Origin: Desulfuromonas sp. TF
GTDB lineage: Bacteria > Desulfobacterota > Desulfuromonadia > Desulfuromonadales > ATBO01
Length of the DNA stretch: 47,029 nucleotides
Assembly (NCBI RefSeq): GCF_000472285.1
Contig: NZ_KI421417.1
Location: 1-47,029, forward strand
Direction: 5' to 3'
In this document: piece after piece, positions 32,898 through 41,625 of the stretch
Layout of the letters: each line of letters starts with the position of its first letter
Position numbering within the stretch: position 1 is the first letter of the stretch
Notes under the pieces: generated by a model
Databases searched by the model: none
What the model was told of the DNA's origin: nothing
The model's input: only the letters and a program-made list of their open reading frames with translations
Made by a program: the position numbers and the translations under genes

Positions 32898-34211
32898 ATG
32901 TCCATCTATTCGGCGACCCAGCGTGAAATTGCTGAACGCATTTCCATGGAAAACGCCTCCCTTACCAACTGGAAAGATTGGAAATGGCAGCTTAAAAACT
33001 CCGTTCAGGGTATCGAGAAATTTGAAGAACTCCTTGGTATCCGGCTCAATCCGGGGGAAAGGGCCAAAATCGAGCTGACCCTGAAAAAATTCCCTCTCTC
33101 CGTCACCCCCTATTATCTGTCCCTGATAGATCCCGACGACTTCGCCAACGATCCGGTTTTCAAGCAGGCTTTCCCCTCCCCGGAGGAACTGTGCATCGAG
33201 CGCCATGACATGAGCGACCCCCTTGCCGAGGACCAGGACAGTCCTACCGAAGGCATCACCCATCGATATCCGGACCGGGTCCTGTTCACCGTCAGCAACA
33301 TCTGCTCCATGTATTGTCGACACTGCACCCGCAAGCGCAAGGTAGGAGACGTCGACTCCATCCCCGGCCGGGAGCAGATCGAAAAGGGCCTCGATTACAT
33401 CCGCAACACCCCTGTGGTTCGGGACGTCCTCCTCTCCGGCGGCGATCCCCTGATGCTCTCCGACGACTACCTCGACTGGATTCTGACCGAACTGCGCAAA
33501 ATCGACCACGTCCAAATCGTCCGCATCGGTACCCGCATGCCGGTGGTCCTCCCTTATCGGATCACCGACGAACTGGTCGCGATGCTGAAGAGGCATCATC
33601 CGATCTGGATCAACACCCACTTCAACCATCCGCGGGAGATCACTACCAGCTCAAAGACCGCACTTCGGATGCTGGCCGATGCCGGCATTCCCTTGGGCAA
33701 CCAGTCTGTCCTGCTGGCTGGAATCAACGACTGCCCTAGGATCATGAAGGCCCTGGTTCACAAGCTGGTGGACAACCGTGTCCGCCCCTATTATCTCTAT
33801 CAATGCGATCTCTCCGAAGGTCTCAGCCATTTCCGCACTCCGGTGGGGAAGGGAATTGAGATCATGGAGAGCCTGCGGGGTCATACCAGCGGTTTCGCCG
33901 TCCCGACCTATGTCGTCGATGCTCCCGGCGGCGGCGGCAAGATACCGCTCACCCCTAACTACCTTATATCCATCTCCACCAACAAGGTGGTCCTCCGCAA
34001 CTACGAGGGGGTGATCACCACGTATCAGGAGCCCGACAGCTATGAGCCGATCTTCTGCGACCGCAAGTGCGACGAGTGCCGGCTCCACCTGAAGCTCGAC
34101 GACGCCGAGGAGCAGCGAGCTACCGGTATAGAGATGCTCCTGTGCGATTACGACAGGACTATATCCCTCACCCCCGAGGAGAACAGCCGCATGGAGCGCC
34201 GAAGTGGGTGA
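32898..34211 (+). CDS. ablA: Lysine 2,3-aminomutase
   Basis: The 437-residue radical-SAM enzyme carries the cluster motif [22 protein letters not shown], the PLP lysine in PGGGGKIPL and a C-terminal cysteine group ([11 protein letters not shown]). It moves the alpha-amino group of L-lysine to give L-beta-lysine. ACAGGAGAAAAC precedes ATG 32898. It overlaps the start of ablB. The pair is the known route to the compatible solute N-epsilon-acetyl-beta-lysine of methanogens and some marine bacteria. Alternatively aminomutases serve lysine fermentation, but no fermentation genes are near. Confidence 0.94.
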   Translation: MSIYSATQREIAERISMENASLTNWKDWKWQLKNSVQGIEKFEELLGIRLNPGERAKIELTLKKFPLSVTPYYLSLIDPDDFANDPVFKQAFPSPEELCIERHDMSDPLAEDQDSPTEGITHRYPDRVLFTVSNICSMYCRHCTRKRKVGDVDSIPGREQIEKGLDYIRNTPVVRDVLLSGGDPLMLSDDYLDWILTELRKIDHVQIVRIGTRMPVVLPYRITDELVAMLKRHHPIWINTHFNHPREITTSSKTALRMLADAGIPLGNQSVLLAGINDCPRIMKALVHKLVDNRVRPYYLYQCDLSEGLSHFRTPVGKGIEIMESLRGHTSGFAVPTYVVDAPGGGGKIPLTPNYLISISTNKVVLRNYEGVITTYQEPDSYEPIFCDRKCDECRLHLKLDDAEEQRATGIEMLLCDYDRTISLTPEENSRMERRSG

Positions 34212-35070
34212 TGTAATCGAAATTTTCGGAGATTCGATGATTCAGCACGGCAAGCACAGCGACCGGGTCTACCTGATGAGCCTGTCGACCGGCGACCTGC
34301 CTGGAGTGCTGAACCATCTTGATGCGCTGGCTGAAACCAGGGATTACAGCAAGATATTCGCCAAGGTCCCCGCCTCGGTCTCTGCCGTCTTCATGGAAAA
34401 CGGGTACGCGATCGAAGCGGCGGTCCCCGGCTTGCTGAGTGGTGAAGAAGGCCTCTTCATCGGGAAATATCTCTCAGCGAAACGGAAGGAGGAGGGACGG
34501 TCCGATCTGGTCCGGGAAGTCCTGGCGACGGCCCAGGCAAAAGCCTGTACTCAGCCGGACCTCGCCCTGGCCTCGACCTTCACCTGCCGCCGGACCAGAC
34601 CTGAGGAAGCGGAGGAAATGGCCGAACTATATCGTCAGGTCTTCGCCACTTACCCTTTTCCCATACACGACCCCGGGTACCTGGTAGAGACCATGGAAAG
34701 CCATGTCCATTATTACGCCATCTGGGAGGAGAACGAACTTGTCGCCCTGGCCTCCGCTGAAATGGACCACAAGGGCCTGAATGCGGAAATGACAGATTTC
34801 GCGACTCTTCCTGAATCCCGGGGGAAGGGTCTGGCCAATTGCCTGCTGGCGAGGATGGAAGAGGATATCCTGGATCTGGGCATCCAGACCGCCTACACCA
34901 TCGCCCGGGCTTACTCCCATGGGATGAACATCACCTTTGCCAAGAACGGCTATGAGTTCTGCGGAACCCTTACCAACAATACCGATATCTCTGGCGGACT
35001 GGAGAGTATGAACGTCTGGTTCAAACCGCTGGATTCAGAGGCGGGAGAAGTTTCAGTGGCCCAAGAGTGA
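34204..35070 (+). CDS. ablB: Beta-lysine N-acetyltransferase
   Basis: The 288-residue protein has the AblB N-terminal stretch [17 protein letters not shown] and a GNAT acetyltransferase domain (about 125-275). The latter contains [20 protein letters not shown], read here as the acetyl-CoA-binding R-G-K-G loop. It completes N-epsilon-acetyl-beta-lysine, an osmolyte. GTG 34204 is preferred, because N-termini of known AblB proteins begin about ten residues before the IQHGK motif, and a GGAG lies eight bases ahead. ATG 34237 also has a good ribosome binding site. It overlaps ablA by eight bases, a sign of coupling. Confidence 0.9.
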   Translation: MGDVIEIFGDSMIQHGKHSDRVYLMSLSTGDLPGVLNHLDALAETRDYSKIFAKVPASVSAVFMENGYAIEAAVPGLLSGEEGLFIGKYLSAKRKEEGRSDLVREVLATAQAKACTQPDLALASTFTCRRTRPEEAEEMAELYRQVFATYPFPIHDPGYLVETMESHVHYYAIWEENELVALASAEMDHKGLNAEMTDFATLPESRGKGLANCLLARMEEDILDLGIQTAYTIARAYSHGMNITFAKNGYEFCGTLTNNTDISGGLESMNVWFKPLDSEAGEVSVAQE

Positions 35071-35078
35071 GATAATAC

Positions 35079-36170
35079 CTACAGGAGGGCGTCGATTGCT
35101 TCGAAATCGAGTTCCGTTTCCGCCAGGGACCGAATCATGGTGATTTTTTCCCGATCTTCAACAGTGATCTTGGAAACGTCATCCTTTATGCTCGAGAAAA
35201 CCTGGGAATTGGCTGCTTCGATGCGAATGTAGGGGATATTGCTGTCATCGAGAATCTTCTTGGTTATTTTTGAAACCGGAGCCAATCCGGGGATGACCAT
35301 GCCGGCAATGAGTCTTCTGTATTCGGGAAAATTGTAGAGGGAGGAGAGCATCACCAGAAGCTCGTCCCGCGTACTGTTGACCAGCAGCAGGCTTGATTCT
35401 TCCAGCAGGTCGGCAACTCTCTGCGCGGAAGCCGCCCCCAGTTGGACATGGTGAACGATCCGTGTGGCTTCTTTCAGATCGCCCTGAAGCGGCTGACCCA
35501 GGATCTTGGAAATTCGGCTGAGAGTTGGATTGGCAAGAATCGGCGAGTAATTGAAGCCGCCGTCGACCTTGAAGTCCGCTCCGGCGAAGGCCAGCCGAAG
35601 GTACCGGATGCTGGCTTCGCGCTTCTCAGGAATCAGCTTGTTGGCCAGCACCAGCTTTACCGGAACACCCTCCTGTCTGAAAAGGGCAAGATTAATACTG
35701 ACGGAGTCGACGGCATTTCCGATGCCGCCCCCGCAGATGATCATCACCGGCGCCCCGAGCAGTCCGGCGAGGCGGGCATTACTCATCCCGATCACCGATC
35801 CGACCCCGCTGTGCCCCGACCCCTCGATAACCAGAAAATCACAGTTCTTTTCAAGTTTCGCGGTGGCCTGGAGGATTTTTTCCAGAAGCATTTCGCGCCT
35901 GATTTCGCCATCCAGGATCTTTTTCGTCGAGCCCGGATGCAGAACCACCGGCGACATGTATTGAATATCTCCTTCCAGCCCGAAAACCCCGGCCATCAGG
36001 GCGGCATCCTTATCCACCTGCAATCCGTTGAAGTCGACCGGCTTCGGACCGAGAGGCTTGATGAATCCGACCCGTCCGTATTTCTTCCCCGCCAGATGCA
36101 TCAGGGAGAGGCTGGTGGTCGTCTTCCCGCTGTTCTGCCCGGTTGCGGCGATGAAAATCTTCCTGGTCAT
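35079..36170 (-). CDS. BioD-like AAA/P-loop ATPase with DRTGG-type domain
   Basis: The 363-residue protein begins with a dethiobiotin-synthetase-like P-loop (ATGQNSGKTTTSLSL). IEGSGHSGVGSVIGMSNARLA follows, and the middle segment IICGGGIGNAVDSVS matches the N-terminal part of Pta-type proteins. The C-terminal part (about 220-340), with LVNSTRDELLVMLSS and MVIPGLAPVSKI, is of the DRTGG kind. Such stand-alone proteins are often annotated as phosphotransacetylase-family ATPases, but they lack the PTA catalytic domain. ATG 36170 is chosen for its GGAG and the start of the fold at MTRKIFIAATG. It converges on ablB and has no operon partner. Function unknown. Confidence 0.75.
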   Translation of the reverse strand: MTRKIFIAATGQNSGKTTTSLSLMHLAGKKYGRVGFIKPLGPKPVDFNGLQVDKDAALMAGVFGLEGDIQYMSPVVLHPGSTKKILDGEIRREMLLEKILQATAKLEKNCDFLVIEGSGHSGVGSVIGMSNARLAGLLGAPVMIICGGGIGNAVDSVSINLALFRQEGVPVKLVLANKLIPEKREASIRYLRLAFAGADFKVDGGFNYSPILANPTLSRISKILGQPLQGDLKEATRIVHHVQLGAASAQRVADLLEESSLLLVNSTRDELLVMLSSLYNFPEYRRLIAGMVIPGLAPVSKITKKILDDSNIPYIRIEAANSQVFSSIKDDVSKITVEDREKITMIRSLAETELDFEAIDALL

Positions 36171-36271
36171 GGCATCCTTCTCCAAACCCTGTTTTTGTCC
36201 CGGTTTACCTGAATTTATACCTGGTACTATCAGTCAACGAAAAAAAGGCCGAAAATTCTTTGACCGCCCGT

Positions 36272-36493
36272 CTATTCATCAAGATGCAGGGTCGACTGCT
36301 GGGTCGTGCCACAGTCGGGGCACTTGAAGACCCGCACCTCATGCCACCAGGGTTCGGTTCCCCAGTAGGAGGGGTTTTCCACCGTCCGCAAATGCTCCAC
36401 CTGATTGAAATTCTTTGGAGCGGCGCACTCGTCGCAGAATAACCAGACCTTTCCCTCGCTGCAGGCGCGGATGAAATCGGCGGGATTCGACAT
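36272..36493 (-). CDS. Small zinc-ribbon-like protein of unknown function
   Basis: The 73-residue protein contains CDEC (residues 20-23) and CPDC (about 58-61), four cysteines with the spacing of a zinc ribbon or rubredoxin-like knuckle. Aromatics SYWGTEPWWHEV lie between them. GAGGTAGTT precedes ATG 36493, which supports translation. It is short, alone and divergent from the next small gene. I do not recognise a family. A metal-binding regulatory or adaptor role is possible. Confidence 0.6.
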   Translation of the reverse strand: MSNPADFIRACSEGKVWLFCDECAAPKNFNQVEHLRTVENPSYWGTEPWWHEVRVFKCPDCGTTQQSTLHLDE

Positions 36494-36654
36494 AACTACC
36501 TCTACTCACGAATTGGGGGGCCAAAGGGGCTAATCTGGATTGTGTCTGGACGAATGGAAGAAGTCAACCTGGAAAAGGCCTTGATTTGTCTGCCATTCCC
36601 GCTTGAGCGTATAATATAAACAGAGAATAGGTAGAGACGAGAAAGGAGTATGTC

Positions 36655-36867
36655 ATGAGACGAGAAGAATTTCAAAAATGTTGCCAGGCGGTGGAAGAAG
36701 GCGAGGAAATCATTCTTGAAAACACCGCCAGCCATGAACGGGGAAAAATCCTTTACTGCACGGGCGACGAATTTCAGGTGAAAGTCGAGGACAAGAGGGA
36801 GGCTTGGGTGCCCGAGAATTGCGAAGAGTCAATCAGCAGCAGTGAAAGCCCCCACAAGAATCTCTAA
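36655..36867 (+). CDS. Small protein of unknown function
   Basis: The 70-residue acidic protein (MRREEFQKCCQAVEEGEEI...) has AAGGAG eight bases before ATG 36655, a normal codon pattern and no membrane segment or known motif. The middle part (GKILYCTGDEFQVKVED) looks like two beta strands, and the end is Ser-rich. It ends 11 nt before a dispersed repeat. No function can be proposed. Confidence 0.55.
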   Translation: MRREEFQKCCQAVEEGEEIILENTASHERGKILYCTGDEFQVKVEDKREAWVPENCEESISSSESPHKNL

Positions 36868-36877
36868 AACCTGAATT

Positions 36878-36946
36878 CGTGAGGCGCAATGAGTGAGGAG
36901 AAAAGCACGCGGTTTGACTTTACCCCTCACGCCTCACTCCTCATCT
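36878..36946. repeat. Second copy of the GTGAGGAGTGAGG repeat family
   Basis: The left part GTGAGGCGCAATGAGTGAGGAG (36879-36900, split as GTGAGGCGCAATGAG and TGAGGAG) is inversely related to CCCTCACGCCTCACTCCTCAT at 36925-36945. The CTCACTCCTCA core equals that of the hairpin at 21461-21493. The copy is less perfect and lies between two small genes. Confidence 0.65.
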
Positions 36947-37032
36947 GTAGACTTTACGGCGTTGGGAATTGGCGATATGCCACCAGATCTCCTGAAGCTT
37001 GTTGCGGCTATAGTGGAAAGAGAGGTGGACTT

Positions 37033-37455
37033 ATGAAAAGCCTCTTGATCATTCTGTTGATTCCGGTTTTCTGGATGATTGCACTTCCACCGGCTTTGGC
37101 CGATGAGAGGATACAGAATGGCCGTTATGAGAAGTCGGTGGTCGTCAAGCCCGGCGACGGAGAGGCTGTGGTCATGGCGACCTCCTGGAAAGGGAACGGG
37201 GGGTATGGCTATTACGGGCGATGGGACCACAGGCACCGGAGTTATCCTTATTTCGACAGGCATCGACACGGATATCGATACCCGCATTTTTATGGCCACA
37301 GGCACTACCATTCACCCTACAGGCCTTACCCGTTCCATGGAGGAGGATTTTACCATCGGCCTTATCGCGGCGGGCATTTCGGTTTCTTGGCCTGTTACCG
37401 CAGCGGCTCTGTTCGGATCTGCATCAATGAATCGCATCCTTACCCCTATCGCTAG
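37033..37455 (+). CDS. Secreted His/Tyr/Gly-rich protein
   Basis: The 140-residue protein starts with a signal peptide (residues 1-24, ending PALA). The mature part is strikingly rich in His, Tyr, Arg, Gly and Pro (stretches such as DRHRHGYRYPHFYGHRHYH and YRPYPFHGGGFYHRPYRGG). It ends with CYRSGSVRICINE, two cysteines that could pair. AGAGGTGG lies before ATG 37033; the longer frame (from 36889) overlaps a repeat. The composition suggests metal or haem binding or a structural role in the envelope. No family name is offered. A strong terminator follows. Confidence 0.65.
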   Translation: MKSLLIILLIPVFWMIALPPALADERIQNGRYEKSVVVKPGDGEAVVMATSWKGNGGYGYYGRWDHRHRSYPYFDRHRHGYRYPHFYGHRHYHSPYRPYPFHGGGFYHRPYRGGHFGFLACYRSGSVRICINESHPYPYR

Positions 37456-37476
37456 TGGCACGTGGCGCACGCATAA

Positions 37477-37506
37477 AAAAAGACCCGGCGCGAACCGGGT
37501 CTTTTT
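37477..37506. terminator. Bidirectional terminator after the His/Tyr-rich gene
   Basis: A perfect 12-bp stem with arms AAAAAGACCCGG (37477-37488) and CCGGGTCTTTTT (37495-37506) has A/T runs on both sides. It serves the + gene and the convergent FG-GAP gene. Confidence 0.9.
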
Positions 37507-37525
37507 AGCTTGTGAAAACGAAAAC

Positions 37526-39283
37526 CTAACGGCTCAGCGGGAAGGAAAGCAGGTGGCTTGCTCCCCCCTGACCCAGCATGGAGGGGGGCTCGGTCGCCAC
37601 GAACAGAACCCGGTCGGCGGTGACGTAGAGACCCTGCAGGGGCGTATCGAGTTCCTCGCCGATGGTCCCCTTGACGAACATGCCGTCCCGGTACTTGAGG
37701 ACCGACAGCCAGCTTTTCTTCACTCCCGGCCCCACTCCAGGGGCGCCGAAAGAGGAGCGGTCCGAGGCGACGGCCACCAGCTCCCGCTGCCCGTCTCCGT
37801 CGAGGTCGACGGCCACGGGGGGCACTTCGAAGCTGGCGAAACCCGTCTGCGGGTCCCTGCTGTCGGGATCTATCGGATAGGATAGCGACGACAGGCTGCC
37901 GCCCATCTGCTTGGGCGTCTTGTAAAGTTCCTGCTTCCCGTCGTAAACGTGGAGAAACCCATGGCGCACCGTTACGGTCTCCAATCGGCCGTCGCCGGTA
38001 AGATCGACAAAGAGGCTCCCCTGCACGGTGAAATCGCGGGGCAGATCGAAGGTCGGAGACGAAAATTCGAGTTCGCCTTTCACCAGGCGCATCTCGCTGA
38101 TCCGATGTCCGAAGAAGGTCTCCGCATCGAAGGACTGGCTCAAAAGAAGCTCGGTAACTCCGTCGCCGTCCCGATCAAAGGCGCCGAAAATGGATGGGAG
38201 GTGTTCCGCCAGCAGAACAAGCCGCTCCCCCTGCAGAGCGAAGAGGGCGCTCTCCACTCGCCGGCCGCTCCAGGCGGTCACAGCCAGCATCGGGGCGCCG
38301 GCGGGCGTCGGACGCCACCAGTGCACGGCCAGAATATTGGCGGCGTAACTGGTGTCGGCCCTGCTGAGAGGAGCCAGCTTTTCATCGACTTCGTAGATCT
38401 GGCACTGTTTGCCGTCGGTGGCCGCCATCAACAGGCGGTCTCCATCCCGCAGAAAGTCGGCCATGTGGGTGACCCCGTCCAAGTTCCCCAGACTCCTGAA
38501 CCCGGGGAAAGCCGCCTCGTAGGCAACTCCTGGTTTTGCCGCGACCTGCGGCTCTTCCAGACGATAAGGCGCCTCTTTTTGTGGAGCCGAAACCCGGGCT
38601 TGCTGTTGCTCCAGGGCCAGGAGACGCTCTTCGAGGGTCGCCCCAACGGCAGAGGCGGATGCTCCGGCGGTCAGCCTCTCCGGGACGGGATAGGCGTGCA
38701 AGGCCTGAAATCCGCTGTCGCGCACCTCGAGGCCGTCATGCCTCAAGATGAAAATAAGAGCAGCCCCCTGCTCCGGAAGGGCGGAGGGGGCCTGCGGGCG
38801 TTTTGCCTGGGAGACGGCGTAGTCCTGCCACTCGAGGGCGGGCAGGGTGCTCTTCAACTCGGCGAAAAACGCCTGTCCTTTTCCCGTGTAGTCCCAGAAA
38901 CGAGCGGGGATCTTCTCATAACGGGTGACGACGTCTCCGCGCTCAACTTTCTGGTCCTTACCAACGGGACGAGCATAGGAGTAGCCCGATTTGACCCGGG
39001 TGACCTGCAGGACTCCCTTAACCTCGTCCAGGGTTCCCAGCACTTCCTTGGTCACCGGATGGATAATTTTCTCCCCCGGCTTGACCACGGTGAACAGATC
39101 GCCGACCGAGACCCTATGAGAGGCATCCTTATCGATCAGGTATTCGCCGTCAACCGGCATGATCACGTAGCCGGAGAGGGGCTTAAAATCACGGGCGATC
39201 TCGTCGAGCACCGCCGCTGAAGCTGTGGTGACGAGGACAAGGAAGAGCAGGGCTACAGCGAAAACAATACGAAGCACGTTCAA
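37526..39283 (-). CDS. Periplasmic FG-GAP repeat protein with FlgT-like N-terminal region
   Basis: The 585-residue protein has an N-terminal signal segment (VFAVALLFLVLVTTASA) and an N-terminal domain of about 100 residues (LSGYVIMPVDGEYLIDKDASHRVSVGDLF in part, split as GYVIMPVDGEYLI and VSVGDLFTVVKPG). This domain is reminiscent of FlgT-type C-terminal domains. FG-GAP/VCBS-like blades follow, each with a calcium-type loop: DRDGDGVTE, DLTGDGRLE and DLDGDGQRE. TTG 39283 (with AGGAGG seven bases before it) is taken as start, since the longer frame enters a repeat. A role as surface or periplasmic adhesion/assembly factor is plausible. Function unproven. Confidence 0.75.
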   Translation of the reverse strand: MNVLRIVFAVALLFLVLVTTASAAVLDEIARDFKPLSGYVIMPVDGEYLIDKDASHRVSVGDLFTVVKPGEKIIHPVTKEVLGTLDEVKGVLQVTRVKSGYSYARPVGKDQKVERGDVVTRYEKIPARFWDYTGKGQAFFAELKSTLPALEWQDYAVSQAKRPQAPSALPEQGAALIFILRHDGLEVRDSGFQALHAYPVPERLTAGASASAVGATLEERLLALEQQQARVSAPQKEAPYRLEEPQVAAKPGVAYEAAFPGFRSLGNLDGVTHMADFLRDGDRLLMAATDGKQCQIYEVDEKLAPLSRADTSYAANILAVHWWRPTPAGAPMLAVTAWSGRRVESALFALQGERLVLLAEHLPSIFGAFDRDGDGVTELLLSQSFDAETFFGHRISEMRLVKGELEFSSPTFDLPRDFTVQGSLFVDLTGDGRLETVTVRHGFLHVYDGKQELYKTPKQMGGSLSSLSYPIDPDSRDPQTGFASFEVPPVAVDLDGDGQRELVAVASDRSSFGAPGVGPGVKKSWLSVLKYRDGMFVKGTIGEELDTPLQGLYVTADRVLFVATEPPSMLGQGGASHLLSFPLSR

Positions 39284-39310
39284 GGCTGAACCTCCTATCT
39301 GGATTAATTT

Positions 39311-39398
39311 AACGCAGAGGCGCAAAGATAAAAACAAGGCGCTGAGTTGATGCCGTGACCAGCTTTGAACCAGTCTTTTACCTTTGCGTCTTTGCGTT
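39311..39398. repeat. Inverted-repeat element upstream of the FG-GAP gene
   Basis: AACGCAGAGGCGCAAAG (39311-39327) and CTTTGCGTCTTTGCGTT (39382-39398) are inverse copies at 15 of 17 positions around a 54-nt unrelated core. It is the same style of element as the one between fadA and fadE, and its left arm is read through by a spurious extension of the FG-GAP frame. Confidence 0.75.
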
Positions 39399-39495
39399 AG
39401 GGGAGACTTTTCGCCAAGGGGATCATCGACCGATAGTTGTTCAGGGAAGAACCCACTAACGAGTTACTTCGCGACCGGCGACCCGGGCAGCGAGT

Positions 39496-39524
39496 AAAAA
39501 AAGGCCGGGCGCAAGGGCCCGGCC
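39496..39524 (-). terminator. Rho-independent terminator of the porin gene
   Basis: The perfect 8-bp stem (39503-39510 with 39517-39524) is followed, on the minus strand, by a run of seven T. It lies about 35 nt beyond the porin stop. Confidence 0.85.
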
Positions 39525-39559
39525 ATGAACATAACATAATTTGTCCAGGTTCTACAATC

Positions 39560-40927
39560 TTAGAACTTCAGGCGGAGACTGGCGTCGGTGACGAACACAT
39601 CGTCGGAGTCGTCATTGGCGGCCAGAGCGTCCCAGGCGTCGCCGCCGATGAGGTAGCCGGCCTTGATCCCGGCTGTCAGGTTCTTGGTGATCTTGTGAGC
39701 GGCGGCCAGAACGATCTCGTGGCCGAGATCCTTGTCGGTCTCGAGGCCGTTCACAACAAGGTCTTCAGCGGTGTTGTGCCAAAAGTAGCCTGCGCCGACG
39801 GTAGTCTTATCGTTGAGGTCGAAGTCGGCCTTGACATAGACCATGTTATATCCCTTGTCCTGGATGTAGGGGGATGTGGCGGCGGTGTTGTCATCGGCGA
39901 AGCTGTCGAAGATGACCACAGAGCCAACAGGGACATAAACGTCGATGACGTCATAGTTTTCGATGTCGCCATCGGTTGGATCGTCGTCGCCGGAGGCATA
40001 CATCCATCCGAGGGTGTAGCGGGCCTGGCCGGCCTTGAAAACGCCTTCTGCGTTGAAGAAATAGGCGCTGCGGTCAGCGTCGTTTCTGGTACTGTTGGGC
40101 AGGAGCCCGTTTTCGGCATCCACTTCGCCGGTCAGGTAGACGGCGGTTGCACCGTAGAAGAAAGCGCCAGCCTGACCGTCGATGGCGGCGCCGAGCCAGA
40201 TCTCTTCATCATCAAAGGCAAGCTGTCCTGCATCGTTGTGGCTGTAGAGGGCAAAGAGGTTCAGCTTAGGCAGATCTTTGGCGGTGTACTTGACGTCCAC
40301 GGCGTAGACGTCGCGGGTGTCTTCCTGTGTGCCGTAAGTATACTCGTTGCGGAACCAGTTGAGGGAGTAGCCCAGATCTCCGCGCTTGGAGGCGAGCTTG
40401 ACGCCGGCGGCGTTGTCGGACCACACCCACTTGTTGAGGCCGACCGGCTGCAGACCGAGCGTCATGCGGGTGGCAGGGTCGAAAGGGAGCTCGAATTCGG
40501 TATAGGCATACTGCAGCTCAATGGTATCCCGACCGTCGCCGCCGAACACAAAACCCTTGTTGAAGGCTCCAGTACTGGCTGAACCATCGCGCTGGCCGTA
40601 CTTGCTGGCGCCCAGCTCGAGGCCGATGACGCCCTTGACCTTCTTCTCATCGTCGGTGCCGATGAAGTGCAGGCGGTACTTGGCCTCGGCGAAGAACTCG
40701 TCGTCGTTATCGCCGTTTTCATCCGTCAGGGTGGCTGTAGGGAAGCCGCCTGAGTTCACGTAGATCGTGGCTTCGTTGGACAGGGAGTTGAGAGAGGTGA
40801 CGTCCGACTGGGTGGTGTAGCCGAAACGGTTGTTGAAGTCCCCCTGGATCTGAACATCAAACGCCATGGCGGGGGCCGCCACGGCGAGGGCGAGCAGGGT
40901 CGCCACGATAATTCTTGCTTTGCTCAC
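39560..40927 (-). CDS. Outer-membrane beta-barrel porin
   Basis: The 455-residue protein has a signal peptide (cleaved near PAMA-FDVQ) and alternating beta strands typical of a 16-18-stranded barrel, ending in LRLKF, the outer-membrane insertion signal. Acidic loops with DENGDNDDE and DDEEIW suggest calcium binding or cation preference. Start is GTG 40927, with AGGAGG five bases before. It is followed by its own terminator. It resembles the porins of Desulfuromonas/Geobacter relatives in composition, but the substrate is unknown. Confidence 0.83.
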   Translation of the reverse strand: MSKARIIVATLLALAVAAPAMAFDVQIQGDFNNRFGYTTQSDVTSLNSLSNEATIYVNSGGFPTATLTDENGDNDDEFFAEAKYRLHFIGTDDEKKVKGVIGLELGASKYGQRDGSASTGAFNKGFVFGGDGRDTIELQYAYTEFELPFDPATRMTLGLQPVGLNKWVWSDNAAGVKLASKRGDLGYSLNWFRNEYTYGTQEDTRDVYAVDVKYTAKDLPKLNLFALYSHNDAGQLAFDDEEIWLGAAIDGQAGAFFYGATAVYLTGEVDAENGLLPNSTRNDADRSAYFFNAEGVFKAGQARYTLGWMYASGDDDPTDGDIENYDVIDVYVPVGSVVIFDSFADDNTAATSPYIQDKGYNMVYVKADFDLNDKTTVGAGYFWHNTAEDLVVNGLETDKDLGHEIVLAAAHKITKNLTAGIKAGYLIGGDAWDALAANDDSDDVFVTDASLRLKF

Positions 40928-41019
40928 TTTTGCCTCCTGAATCGAAATAAAAAAGTTGTGCGATTAGCGGGCCCTAAGCCCGCATCCCGGACTCCACGAT
41001 AGAGCGCCGGGAGAAGAGA

Positions 41020-41157
41020 TTACTCTCTGGGGGCATCGAATTCGTACCCGCAGGCGGGGCACTTGATTCGGGTGGTCTCTTTTTTGCCCATTCCGGCACA
41101 GGCGGAGAGCGACAGAGCAAACATCACCACCAGCACAAAGGAAACCAGTCTTTTCAT
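41020..41157 (-). CDS. Tiny lipoprotein with a CPxC motif
   Basis: A 45-residue gene too short for most predictions. A lipoprotein signal has its lipobox ending LSLSAC (Cys 20). The mature part of 26 residues holds CPACGYEF (C33 and C36), a half zinc-ribbon. AAGGAGG precedes ATG 41157 at good spacing. It lies just upstream of the porin gene in the same direction (93 nt), and may share its transcript. It may bind a metal at the inner face of the outer membrane or have a redox thiol pair. No family was recognised. Confidence 0.7.
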   Translation of the reverse strand: MKRLVSFVLVVMFALSLSACAGMGKKETTRIKCPACGYEFDAPRE

Positions 41158-41625
41158 TCTTTCACCTCCTTCCATTGTAATTAACCATCGGGTCAACATC
41201 GAACAGGAATCGTAATATTACAGAAATCACTAAACATTGCACTTACAACAATGATGCCAATTCCTTCGAATTTGGAGATTGCGATATTTATGTGAAACGT
41301 ATTGTATGGCAAAGGTTTTATTAATTTAATTTTCAACTGCCTTCCTTCACTTCAAATAAATACTGTGGGATCTCCGCCACACTGTTGCTTTTCAGCCACT
41401 ATCAAATCAGGTGAACGATCGGAAAAATTTACAGGAAGGGACCTCTTTTGCCATGCACGAAATCATGAATTAAAATACCGCCCACGAATACACCCTCATG
41501 CGTCATGACGACGATATGAACAGGCGGCTTCGCACAGGCGGTAGATTGTTACCTCCGATTTCATAAATCACTATTTTCACAATGAATCCCCCAGGGACAG
41601 ATCAGGTAAACATGTTTTCTTTGGG
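41158..41625. other. 468-nt AT-rich stretch without a clear gene
   Basis: The region between the tiny lipoprotein gene and the TlpA-like gene is AT-rich and shows no frame with a ribosome binding site. A 68-codon frame at 41302-41508 (+) has no family likeness. There is no strong hairpin. It may hold the promoter of the lipoprotein-porin unit. Confidence 0.5.

Noticed and set aside
41302-41508. A 68-codon frame in the AT-rich gap
   Set aside because: No ribosome binding site, biased composition and no family likeness.
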